From Planctomycetota bacterium (GTDB lineage: Bacteria > Planctomycetota > Phycisphaerae > UBA1845): 6,496 bases of DNA. The notes below the pieces were generated by a model that was not told where the DNA came from, searched no databases, and saw only the letters and a list, made by a program, of their open reading frames with translations. The position numbers and the translations under genes are program-made. The stretch covers positions 1 through 6,496 of the forward strand of contig JADFIX010000236.1 in NCBI GenBank assembly GCA_022566435.1. The letters are read 5' to 3'. Shown here piece by piece: positions 1-5,064 of this stretch (position 1 is the first letter of the stretch; each line of letters begins with the position of its first letter).

Positions 1-1
1 T

Positions 2-142
2 GCGACCCAATCACAACAGAGCTGTGCGCGCGCTTGGGTCGAAGCAGCAACAGCGATCGCGTCGGCTGGCGAAGGCTACAACGTCGTTATTGACGTCGAG
101 GATCCGGTTACTCTGGACGCACATGACGACGCGGTGTCCTAG
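2..142 (+). pseudogene. 3'-truncated host gene fragment, unidentified product
   Basis: Reading frame 2 is open from the window edge to a TAG at 140-142. It gives a protein-like sequence of about 46 residues, including AGEGYNVVIDVEDPVTLDAH, with a plausible alternation of hydrophobic and acidic residues. The true start lies left of the window. The last host bases are about 134; from 135 the sequence is the terminal repeat of an insertion sequence, and the in-frame TAG lies inside that IS end. I therefore read this as a host gene cut off by IS insertion, with its C-terminus lost or displaced. I do not recognise the family. The other frames here either contain stops or read as low-complexity Arg/Ser-rich shadows. 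Coding status is inferred from composition only. Confidence 0.5.
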
Positions 143-240
143 TCCAGCGAAAGTGGTGTTGTTCAGCCGGAGTCGTAAAACCGCGTGTAATTTGAGGTTA
201 TCGTAGTCTTCGGGGGATGAACTGCCCAATTCTCGGAGAC
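135..240 (+). mobile_element. IS left-end remnant (solo terminal fragment)
   Basis: These 106 bases match 2405-2510, the left end of the intact IS, at all but four positions (215, 222, 223 and 227) and in the same orientation. The fragment starts exactly at the outer tip of the terminal inverted repeat and keeps the transposase ribosome binding site (GGAG at 235-238). It stops four bases before the position of the transposase ATG. Beyond 240 the sequence is unrelated to the IS. It is the remains of a second, older copy, presumably truncated by later rearrangement or by arrival of the neighbouring integrase-type element. Confidence 0.9.
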
Positions 241-341
241 CGTAGAGTAAAAGAATTGAAACGACGTCGAAATGGCTTCAAGATCAAGGGATGGGTTTTC
301 TGAAGCGGCGAGATTTCGGTCGAACTGCCTGTCGACGGCTG

Positions 342-593
342 CTACTCGGCGTCGGAAAGCAGATCGATTCGCTTGAGAACCTCGGGGTCGATGTTCTTTC
401 GCAGCTCATTCAACCGTTGATGCTCCTCGGGCGACAGTCGGATCGGCCGCCCGCCGTTGTTCTTGAGCGCTTCGCGCTTCAGTCTCAGGCCTTCCTGGTA
501 AAGCCTTTCAATCTCGCGTTTCTGGTAGCGATCAGCCCATGCGATGAGCCGCGTCTTGAACCAGGTGAACATAACGTCTTTCTCACGCTGCAC
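342..593 (-). CDS. Small charged hypothetical protein coupled to the integrase
   Basis: This is an 83-codon ORF from a GTG at 593. Its first bases overlap the last 11 bases of the integrase gene. An ATG at 572-570 (76 residues, beginning MFTWFKTRLIAW) is an equally plausible start and would leave a 10-base gap, with only a weak GAGAAAG upstream. The protein is rich in Arg, Lys, Glu and Leu and probably all-helical, with a central RPIRLSPEEHQRLNELRK stretch and a C-terminal IDPEVLKRI motif. I see no known catalytic motif and do not recognise the family. The same strand and tight spacing suggest translational coupling to the transposase, so it may be an accessory or regulatory protein of the element. 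The alternative is a chance ORF, but the regular heptad-like composition argues against that. Confidence 0.55.
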   Translation of the reverse strand: MQREKDVMFTWFKTRLIAWADRYQKREIERLYQEGLRLKREALKNNGGRPIRLSPEEHQRLNELRKNIDPEVLKRIDLLSDAE

Positions 594-1665
594 TGCGGTA
601 ATAATACTTCAACATTCCACCCAGCCGCTCACGACACTCGATCTTGCCGGCAACGGATCCCACCTCGTCGCCAGGCTCGATGAGTTGGTTGTCCAATCCT
701 TGATGATTGCGCTCGGCATGGTAATGCTCGAGAAAAGCCGTGACGGCGCGTCGTAGAGACTTCTCACCGAAGAAGATCATCCGCGAAAGGCTCTCGGATT
801 TCAAGCTTCGCATGAAGCGTTCAATATAGGCGTTCAGATTGGGACTCCGCGGCGGCAGCAATAGCGGCCGGGCGCCTTCGTCCTTCAGGATTTTCCTGAA
901 TGCCGGACAGAACTTGCCGTCCCGATCCATGAGCACAATGCGATTGCCGAGCAGAAAGCCGTCAAACGGATCGGTCAGATTGCGGGCGATCTGCTTCATC
1001 CAGGCTTCGTTGGGACTTGTCGTGCAGCCGGCGAAGTGAACTCGTCGGGTTTTGAGTTCCATGACGAACAGCAGATAATAGGTGACCAGCCCGCCTTTGG
1101 TCCAGACTTCGACCGTGGTGAAGTCGATCGCCGCCAGCACGTCCCAGTGGGCTTTGAGGAACGTGGCCCACGTGGTCTGATGCTTTCGCTCGGGCGCCGG
1201 CTCGATGCCGTGCGCCTTGAGGACATTTTTCACCGTGGTATCGGATATGTGGTAGCCAACGTTGGCCAGGGCGCCTTGAATCTTGTCGTATCCCCAGGTC
1301 GGATTGTGCTTCGCGAAACGCAGGATCAGGTCCACGATGACCTGCCGAATGCGAGGTTTGCCGATTGATTTGCGCTGGTCCGTGTGGTCCCACTTCCTGG
1401 CCACCAATTCGCGATGCCAACGAAGGATCGTATCAGGGGTAACGATGGTCGTCAGCTCCCGCAGTGTCTTACGTCCCAGAGCCTTGCCCTTGACGGCCAG
1501 TAGGCGGCGTTGATCGTCCGTCAGCAGAATGCGTTTCTTGCCCTGGGACTGCATCAGGGAAAGGATCTCCGAGTTCTGGAACTCGATGATCTGTTGCTGC
1601 CGGCGTTGAACCCAGCCAGAGAGGATGGCAAACAGGAGTTGCCAGGGTTGCAGGACAGCGTTCAT
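583..1665 (-). CDS. Integrase-type (rve) DDE transposase
   Basis: This 360-residue protein catalyses DNA strand transfer for an insertion sequence of the IS3/IS481-like integrase-core type. An N-terminal helical region (about 45-160) contains a probable helix-turn-helix (TLRELTTIVTPDTILRWHRE, 67-86) and the NPTWGYDKIQGAL motif (121-133) typical of these enzymes. The RNase H-like core supplies the acidic triad: D181 in AIDFTTVE, D247 (or D249) in LMDRDGKF, and E282 in NAYIERF. The 34 residues between D247 and E282 give a DD34E arrangement. The frame is uninterrupted, so the enzyme may be functional. The start is supported by GGAG placed 6 bases upstream of the ATG (1672-1675 on the plus strand). 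The gene runs opposite to the flanking IS and host genes and is followed immediately by the small ORF at 342-593. Confidence 0.92.
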   Translation of the reverse strand: MNAVLQPWQLLFAILSGWVQRRQQQIIEFQNSEILSLMQSQGKKRILLTDDQRRLLAVKGKALGRKTLRELTTIVTPDTILRWHRELVARKWDHTDQRKSIGKPRIRQVIVDLILRFAKHNPTWGYDKIQGALANVGYHISDTTVKNVLKAHGIEPAPERKHQTTWATFLKAHWDVLAAIDFTTVEVWTKGGLVTYYLLFVMELKTRRVHFAGCTTSPNEAWMKQIARNLTDPFDGFLLGNRIVLMDRDGKFCPAFRKILKDEGARPLLLPPRSPNLNAYIERFMRSLKSESLSRMIFFGEKSLRRAVTAFLEHYHAERNHQGLDNQLIEPGDEVGSVAGKIECRERLGGMLKYYYRSAA

Positions 1666-1785
1666 GTAAGCTCCGGTTGCTGGACGAGAGTGATTCGCCC
1701 AGCATCCAGGAAAAGTCGTGTAAAATCAAGCGGCCGAAATGAGAGAATCCGTTGCGTCGTAAGTCGAGAAAAACACGGAAGTTAA

Positions 1786-2088
1786 CCTTCGGCTGATTTT
1801 ATTTACCACACGCTCACGCAAGTCCGCGACCTGACTCCACTGGCGAAACTGACGGATATTCGAGAGCTTACTCTAATCGGGACACAAGTCCGCGACCTGA
1901 CTCCTTTGGCGGAACTAAAGAGTCTTAGACTGTTGCAACTTAATCGCACACAAGTCAGTGACCTGACCCCGCTGGCGCGATTGATAAACCTCGAAACTTT
2001 GACTTTCGCACACACGCAGGTCAGCGACCTGACCCCACTGGCGAATCTGATGAGCCTTCGGGCGGTTTCCCTTGACCGCACGAGATAG
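1786..2088 (+). pseudogene. Leucine-rich-repeat protein fragment, both ends lost
   Basis: The frame is open from a TAA at 1783-1785 to a TAG at 2086-2088 and encodes four consecutive 22-residue leucine-rich repeats of the form TQVxDLTPLAxLxxLxxLxLxx. The type is the internalin-like LRR common in planctomycete secreted or scaffold proteins. No ATG, GTG or TTG with a ribosome binding site precedes the first repeat, no signal peptide is present, and the repeat frame begins directly beside integrase-element DNA. After the fourth repeat the next unit begins as TR and then hits a stop where TQVSDL is expected. The natural N-terminus is missing and the C-terminus is probably missing. A TTG at 1906 could only produce a two-and-a-half-repeat peptide. 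I regard it as a gene relic rather than an expressed protein. Confidence 0.8.
1816..2079 (+). repeat. Tandem 66-bp repeats encoding LRR units
   Basis: There are four tandem units of exactly 66 bp, starting at 1816, 1882, 1948 and 2014. The most conserved core in each is the segment encoding TQV(R/S)DLTPLA, which differs by only a few bases between units. The second half of each unit is more divergent, as expected where only the Leu positions are constrained. Confidence 0.85.
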
Positions 2089-2092
2089 AAAA

Positions 2093-2117
2093 ACGCCGTG
2101 AGCAAGACTCACAGCGT
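2093..2117 (-). terminator. Hairpin with T-tract on the minus strand
   Basis: ACGC, a mismatched C, GTGAG (2093-2102), a loop CAAGA, CTCAC, a mismatched A and GCGT (2108-2117) form a nine-pair stem with one internal mismatch. On the minus strand the stem is followed by TTTTT (2093-2089), the layout of an intrinsic terminator. On the plus strand it has the A-run before the stem but no T-run after it. It may once have been a two-way terminator behind the LRR gene whose downstream T-tract decayed. No minus-strand gene upstream of it is recognisable. Confidence 0.5.
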
Positions 2118-2190
2118 CGTGCGTTAACTGGCGGATCGCGGAGATAGAGAGGAGGAAACGAGCTCCCCGAGAAGGACTACCTACTTTGAT

Positions 2191-2216
2191 GACTCTCTGA
2201 TGGCGCGCAGAGAGTC
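2191..2216. other. Perfect 9-bp stem-loop
   Basis: GACTCTCTG (2191-2199) and CAGAGAGTC (2208-2216) are exact reverse complements around the 8-base loop ATGGCGCG. A second possible pairing, GGACT (2174-2178) with AGTCC (2213-2217), would compete with the main stem. No T-tract follows on either strand, so it is not a standard terminator. Its role is unknown. Confidence 0.6.
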
Positions 2217-2257
2217 CTGAAATGGCCCGATTCTGATAATTGGATTCTGATACCCAT

Positions 2258-2287
2258 GGGTCCTGATATCGACCCGGGCGTTTTTTT
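2258..2287 (+). terminator. Weak terminator-like hairpin plus T7
   Basis: GGGTC (2258-2262) pairs with GACCC (2271-2275). GGGCG and then seven T residues (2281-2287) follow. The five-base gap between stem and T-tract and the short stem make it a weak candidate. Overlapping alternative pairings (ACCCATGGGT, and ACCC with GGGT at 2288-2291) lower confidence further. Confidence 0.3.
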
Positions 2288-2404
2288 GGGTGATCGCTTT
2301 CCAAATCGTGCGTTTTCACGAGGAATACGCACAATTCGCCGCGATGCACGCCGCTGATATCGCCAAAACCTATCAGAACCCTAATTGGCGAAAATCAGCT
2401 CCCC

Positions 2405-2426
2405 TGTCCTAGTCCAGCGAAAGTGG
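2405..2426 (+). repeat. IS terminal inverted repeat, left
   Basis: These 22 bases, beginning TGTCCTAGTCCAGCG, are the exact reverse complement of 3972-3993. The next base differs (T versus C) and GTT then matches again, so the arm is effectively about 26 bp. The same 22 bases occur at 135-156 in the remnant. Confidence 0.95.
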
Positions 2427-2504
2427 TGTTGTTCAGCCGGAGTCGTAAAACCGCGTGTAATTTGAGGTTATCGTAGTCTTCGGGAGATGAATCGCCTAAT
2501 TCTC

Positions 2505-2508
2505 GGAG
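2505..2508 (+). promoter_or_regulatory. Transposase ribosome binding site
   Basis: GGAG lies six bases before the ATG at 2515. It fixes the start of the transposase and is also retained in the truncated copy at 235-238. Confidence 0.6.
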
Positions 2509-2514
2509 ACACCC

Positions 2515-3792
2515 ATGCCGCCTGTTAAGCGCCCAACGATTCCTCTTCCCAAGGGCTGGAAGCCCCTGGTTCGGTCGGCCGTTCTCCATGTCATCTCGCT
2601 GGCTCACTTCTCGATCGTGCGTGCTCGCGCCCGAGTCGCGCGCAGCGGCAACATGCGGGTGCGGCTGAACGCCGAAAACGACCGCTTGAAACAGGAAGTG
2701 GCCCTGCTGCGTGAGGAGGTTCGCATCAAGGACGCTCGCATGGCGTGCATCCCGCCCCAGCGACGCCCCCATTACGCAGCGACCGAGCGGATGGCCATCT
2801 TGGAGCTGAGAGCCGCGCGCGGCTGGTCGCTGAAACAAACCGCAATCGAGTTGCTCGTCACGGCTTCCAGCATCGCGTCGTGGATGAAACGACTCGGGGA
2901 GGCGGGACCCGAGACATTGGTTCAAACCGCTGCGCCCGTCAACAAGTTCCCCGACTTCGTGCGCTACACGGTGCAGCGGCTGAAGGTTTTGTGTCCTAGC
3001 ATGGGCAAGCTGCGACTGGCCCAAACGCTCTGTCGCGCCGGATTGCAGTTGAGCGCAACCTCGGTGGGACGAATCCTCAAGGAGCCGCCTTCTCCGGAGC
3101 CCGTCTCCAAAGCGAAAGCCGGTGGCCAAGCCGTCACGGCCAAGCGTTCCAATCACGTCTGGCATGTGGACTTGATGGTCGTTCCCACGTCCGCCGGGTT
3201 CTGGAGCGCCTGGACGCCCTGCGCCTTGCCTCAAGGCTGGCCCTTTTGCTGGTGGGTGGCCGTCGCCCTGGATCATCATTCGCGGCGAGTGATGGGCTTT
3301 GCCGTATTTGCGGAGTGTCCGAAGTCGAAGGACGTGTGTGCTTTCCTGGGACGCGCCATGAGATACGCTGGTTGCGTTCCGAAATACATCATTTGCGATA
3401 AAGGGAAGCAATTCTGGTGCTCGGCATTCAAGCGTTGGTGTCGCCGCAAACGGATCAAGCCGCGCTTTGGTCAGGTCGGCAAGCACGGAAGCATCGCCGT
3501 CATCGAACGGTTTTTTCTAACCCTGAAAACCGAATGCACTCGGCGAATTCTGGTACCACTTCGCCGCGAGTCGTTTCGGCGAGAACTTCGCTTATACAGC
3601 CAGTGGTACAACACACATCGTCCCCATTCGACTCTGGGAGCCAAGACCCCCGAAGAGGTGTACCGCAACGCTCCATCGGATCACGAACCGCCTCGAATCG
3701 ATCCGATGTGCGATGAACGGATCACATGCAGCGTGCAGTTTCACGCCGGTCGAAAACACCTGCCGATGATCACGCTGAAGCAGGCCGCGTGA
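2515..3792 (+). CDS. DD35E integrase-type transposase of the intact IS
   Basis: This 425-residue transposase moves the surrounding IS by cutting and joining DNA at the terminal repeats. In order it has a basic N-terminus (1-45), a short predicted coiled coil rich in Leu and Glu (about 48-75) resembling the leucine-zipper part of IS3-type OrfA proteins, and a helix-turn-helix (about 92-125, around WSLKQTAIELLVTASSIASW). The rve catalytic core carries D219 in HVWHVDLM, D295 in IICDKGKQF and E331 in AVIERFF, with 35 residues between the last two. The YNTHRPHSTLGAKTPEEVY box (365-383) is the usual C-terminal signature. All catalytic residues are present and the frame is unbroken, so activity is plausible. 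The ATG at 2515 has GGAG six bases upstream. It is unrelated in detail to the minus-strand integrase at 583-1665. Confidence 0.93.
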   Translation: MPPVKRPTIPLPKGWKPLVRSAVLHVISLAHFSIVRARARVARSGNMRVRLNAENDRLKQEVALLREEVRIKDARMACIPPQRRPHYAATERMAILELRAARGWSLKQTAIELLVTASSIASWMKRLGEAGPETLVQTAAPVNKFPDFVRYTVQRLKVLCPSMGKLRLAQTLCRAGLQLSATSVGRILKEPPSPEPVSKAKAGGQAVTAKRSNHVWHVDLMVVPTSAGFWSAWTPCALPQGWPFCWWVAVALDHHSRRVMGFAVFAECPKSKDVCAFLGRAMRYAGCVPKYIICDKGKQFWCSAFKRWCRRKRIKPRFGQVGKHGSIAVIERFFLTLKTECTRRILVPLRRESFRRELRLYSQWYNTHRPHSTLGAKTPEEVYRNAPSDHEPPRIDPMCDERITCSVQFHAGRKHLPMITLKQAA

Positions 3793-3971
3793 GACAGTAT
3801 CTATCTGCTTAGCATAGGCGCCAACGCCTCGTTCGGGATGCGCGCGGACTGATCAGGAAACGCTTATTTTCTCTTCAGTTGCCAAAGATCAAGTCCGTTA
3901 CGCTGTTGACGCGTCGGATCCGATAGCCTCTCGACTCGCGAATCGACGCTCAAAACGCTGAAAACGAAACG

Positions 3972-3993
3972 CCACTTTCGCTGGACTAGGACA
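3972..3993 (-). repeat. IS terminal inverted repeat, right
   Basis: This is the exact reverse complement of 2405-2426, ending CTGGACTAGGACA at 3993. It defines the right border of the IS. The first outside bases are CCGCAG. Confidence 0.95.
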
Positions 3994-4029
3994 CCGCAGT
4001 CAGGCCGCACACAATTCGGCCCCGAATCT

Positions 4030-4087
4030 GTCCGCGAAACTCGTCGAATACGGGTCAGCAAAACAAACGACCGTATTTCGGGACTCC
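4030..4087. repeat. Inverted-repeat element of a GACCGTATT family
   Basis: The left arm 4030-4056 contains GTCCGCGAA and GAATACGGGTC. The right arm 4069-4087 is GACCGTATTTCGGGACTCC, and a 12-base A-rich loop lies between. The arms are imperfect reverse complements, with about 8 extra bases in the left arm, so the whole could fold as a long stem-loop. The right arm closely matches 5339-5357, where GACCGTATT, CG and GGACTCC recur in the same order. It lies in a spacer 36 bp outside the IS. It looks like a small non-coding interspersed repeat of REP or MITE-relic type. Confidence 0.55.
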
Positions 4088-4177
4088 TACAGCTCGGTTT
4101 CTCCAACGTCAAACGATTTGATGTTCTCGCCCAAGAATCGGCAGCGAGTGCGTCAAAATCCCAACGCTGGGCCTTCA

Positions 4178-4206
4178 TTGACTTCACGTTGGCGGTGCTT
4201 CATACT
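4178..4206 (+). promoter_or_regulatory. Sigma70-like promoter upstream of ATL-like gene
   Basis: TTGACT (4178-4183), a 17-base spacer and CATACT (4201-4206) fit a housekeeping-type promoter. Transcription would start near 4213. That is too close to the GTG at 4218 for its upstream GGAG (4211-4214) to be in the message, which favours the ATG at 4299 as the real start and implies an 85-base structured leader. Confidence 0.45.
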
Positions 4207-4214
4207 CAGAGGAG

Positions 4215-4243
4215 CACGTGAAGACGGGTCCAGCGTTCACGTG
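4215..4243 (+). promoter_or_regulatory. Leader stem-loop, CACGTGAA/TTCACGTG
   Basis: CACGTGAA (4215-4222) and TTCACGTG (4236-4243) are perfect 8-bp inverted repeats around 13 bases. They would fold at the extreme 5' end of the predicted transcript, or serve as a two-fold symmetric protein-binding site. A second weaker hairpin (4263-4280) follows before the ATG. Confidence 0.45.
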
Positions 4244-4298
4244 TCCCGGCGGATCGCGAGAAGGTGTGCCCATCGGCACCGGAGTGAGTAGCGTTCTC

Positions 4299-4625
4299 AT
4301 GACAATAGCGAAACAACGCGCACAGGCCGTGGCGGAAATCCTTTGGGAGTTGAAGCGTGCGGAAAAGTTGGCGACCTTGACATCGATTGCCGAACGAGCT
4401 GGATTCAGCCCGGGTTCCTGCGGCCGGACCGTGAGCACGTGCTTGAAGACCGTTCGTCGGGACTGGCCCCATCTGCAATGGTGGCGAGCCGTCGCAGACG
4501 ACGGCATAGTGGATAATGAGCAGGAGTCACACCTGGTCCAGGTCGGCTTTGAAACCGAAACGGCCGATGGCGATCGCGTGGTCGTCAAATCGCTGGCAGA
4601 CCAGTTGATGACCTGGGGAGAATAG
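4299..4625 (+). CDS. MGMT/ATL-like DNA-binding domain protein, no reactive Cys
   Basis: This 108-residue protein resembles the winged-helix DNA-binding half of O6-alkylguanine-DNA alkyltransferases and alkyltransferase-like (ATL) proteins. LATLTSIAERAGFSPGSCGR (24-43) matches the region that reads TYGxIAxxAG...RAVG in that family, with R43 at the place of the base-flipping arginine. HLQWWRAVADDG (58-69) aligns with the active-site PCHRV...G of alkyltransferases or PWHRV of ATLs. Here the Cys and His positions are both Trp (W61, W62), with R63 and G69 kept. It cannot transfer alkyl groups by the usual mechanism and may only bind DNA or lesions. A GTG at 4218 would add 27 residues, but its GGAG is only three bases away and the predicted promoter ends there, so I prefer the ATG. 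The family assignment is by pattern only. Confidence 0.6.
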   Translation: MTIAKQRAQAVAEILWELKRAEKLATLTSIAERAGFSPGSCGRTVSTCLKTVRRDWPHLQWWRAVADDGIVDNEQESHLVQVGFETETADGDRVVVKSLADQLMTWGE

Positions 4626-4674
4626 GACAACCCGTAGTCTCGGTCGGTATCCCCCCCACACGTTTGTCGTATCG

Positions 4675-4696
4675 GACGCTTGGAACGCCGAGCGTC
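4675..4696. other. Hairpin in spacer after ATL-like gene
   Basis: GACGCT (4675-4680) and AGCGTC (4691-4696) pair, with an inner GG/CC continuation around an AACG loop across one mismatch. It lies 49 bases after the ATL-like stop. No T-tract follows, so it may be a processing or pause site rather than an intrinsic terminator. Confidence 0.35.
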
Positions 4697-4777
4697 GTCT
4701 GAAAGTCTGTGCGAAGTGCTCGTCGGTCGCGAGTTGAGTGAGCGTAGATGCGCTCCTGGTGTCGGGCGTGCTTGGCT

Positions 4778-4785
4778 GGAGGTGA
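4778..4785 (+). promoter_or_regulatory. Strong ribosome binding site
   Basis: GGAGGTGA is fully complementary to the common 16S 3' end and sits six bases before the ATG at 4792. It is the strongest Shine-Dalgarno in the window and fixes the start of the zinc-ribbon gene. Confidence 0.8.
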
Positions 4786-4791
4786 CGACGG

Positions 4792-5064
4792 ATGAGCGAA
4801 AAGAAGCCCAATCCCTTGATTATCCAGCCGAGCGGCAAAGTCTGTCCTGTGTGCGGGACGCGAACCTATTCGCAGGGAGGCATCCACCCGCAATGCGCTG
4901 TTCATCAGGCCGATGCACCCCGCGTCGAGAAATTAATAGCAGAACGAAAGCGTGAGGCCAACGCAGCCAAACCATCCGCATGGAGCAAGAAGAAGTGCCC
5001 AAAATGTGGAAGCGAACCGCATGTACGACGGAAAGAATGCGATTGCGGTCACGTCTTTTTCTGA
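4792..5064 (+). CDS. Small double zinc-ribbon protein, function unknown
   Basis: The product is 90 residues with two predicted zinc-binding knuckle pairs. The first is CPVCG (C18, C21) with HPQCAVH (H32, C35, H38). The second is CPKCG (C69, C72) with CDCGHVF (C83, C85, H87). A Lys/Arg/Ala-rich helix of about 25 residues (43-67) joins them. The second ribbon has the look of rubredoxin or ribosomal-type zinc ribbons. The first, VCPVCGTRTYSQGGIHPQC, resembles a small conserved family I associate with planctomycetes, though I cannot name it. No membrane segment or signal peptide is seen, so it is probably cytoplasmic, binding nucleic acid or protein. The start is secured by GGAGGTGA. It lies 166 bp after the ATL-like gene on the same strand; a shared transcript is possible but not shown. 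Confidence 0.85.
   Translation: MSEKKPNPLIIQPSGKVCPVCGTRTYSQGGIHPQCAVHQADAPRVEKLIAERKREANAAKPSAWSKKKCPKCGSEPHVRRKECDCGHVFF

Larger units (their letters stand above)
241..1800 (-). mobile_element. Integrase-type insertion sequence, ends not resolved
   Basis: The interval between the IS remnant (ending at 240) and the leucine-rich-repeat fragment (starting near 1786-1800) is filled by a minus-strand integrase-type transposase gene and a small ORF behind it. This is the outer limit of the element, not a measured boundary. I compared 241-341 with the reverse complement of 1666-1800 and found no convincing terminal inverted repeat and no target-site duplication. The ends may have decayed, or the element may be shorter. 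That it is a mobile element is inferred from the transposase and from broken genes on both sides. Confidence 0.45.
2118..2404. other. Non-coding spacer with hairpins and short repeats
   Basis: No convincing gene lies between the LRR relic and the intact IS. The stretch is less GC-rich than its surroundings. It holds a perfect hairpin (2191-2216), two copies of ATTCTGATA 14 bases apart (2230 and 2244) with a related TCCTGATA at 2261, a palindrome ACCCATGGGT (2252-2261), and an inverted relative TATCAGAA near 2371. The minus-strand ORF crossing it also runs back through the LRR repeats and reads as a shadow. Confidence 0.5.
2405..3993 (+). mobile_element. Intact insertion sequence with one DDE transposase
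   Basis: The element is 1589 bp and is bounded by 22-bp perfect terminal inverted repeats beginning TGTCCTAGTCC on the left and ending GGACTAGGACA on the right. It contains a single long plus-strand transposase gene. TGT...ACA tips, a single ORF and a DD35E catalytic core fit the IS481-like or IS3-related groups. I cannot assign a named IS. The left non-coding end is 110 bp. The right end (3793-3971) is 179 bp without a gene, holding a small hairpin (3816-3829) and several AAAACG repeats near the tip (about 3952-3970). The flanks (CTCCCC left, CCGCAG right) share at most CC, so no clear target duplication remains. The left tip is also present as the remnant at 135-240. Confidence 0.92.

Noticed and set aside
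1803..2349. Minus-strand ORFs with repeated SGVRSLTCV-type units
   Set aside because: The periodicity is the reverse reading of the 66-bp LRR repeats, which make proper sense on the plus strand.
1792..2399. Inverted pair GCTGATTTT (1792-1800) and AAAATCAGC (2391-2399) as ends of a 608-bp element around the LRR relic
   Set aside because: A 9-bp match over this distance is expected by chance, and the matches do not extend beyond 9 bp or carry a target duplication.
2395..3486. Long minus-strand ORF of 363 codons opposite the transposase
   Set aside because: It lies antisense to a transposase with all catalytic motifs, is rich in Arg, Gly, His and Gln as expected for a GC-rich shadow, and has no recognisable domain.
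135..3993. A composite transposon bounded by the two related IS ends
   Set aside because: The left copy is only a 106-bp fragment in direct orientation with no transposase, and the right-hand terminal repeat has no partner arrangement that would mobilise the whole block in a normal way; broken unrelated genes in between suggest serial insertion and decay.
3864..4187. Minus-strand ORF of 107 codons crossing the right IS border
   Set aside because: It spans IS interior, terminal repeat and flanking spacer, so it cannot be an ancestral gene, and no domain is recognised.
4218..4298. GTG at 4218 as the start of the ATL-like gene
   Set aside because: The GGAG is only three bases from the GTG and the predicted promoter places the transcript start next to it; the domain is complete from the ATG at 4299. 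Kept as a stated alternative.
5062..5064. TGA after the zinc-ribbon gene as a selenocysteine or readthrough codon
   Set aside because: No SECIS-like hairpin is visible directly after it, the zinc-ribbon protein ends naturally at GHVFF, and the presence of selO nearby says nothing about selenocysteine in bacteria.
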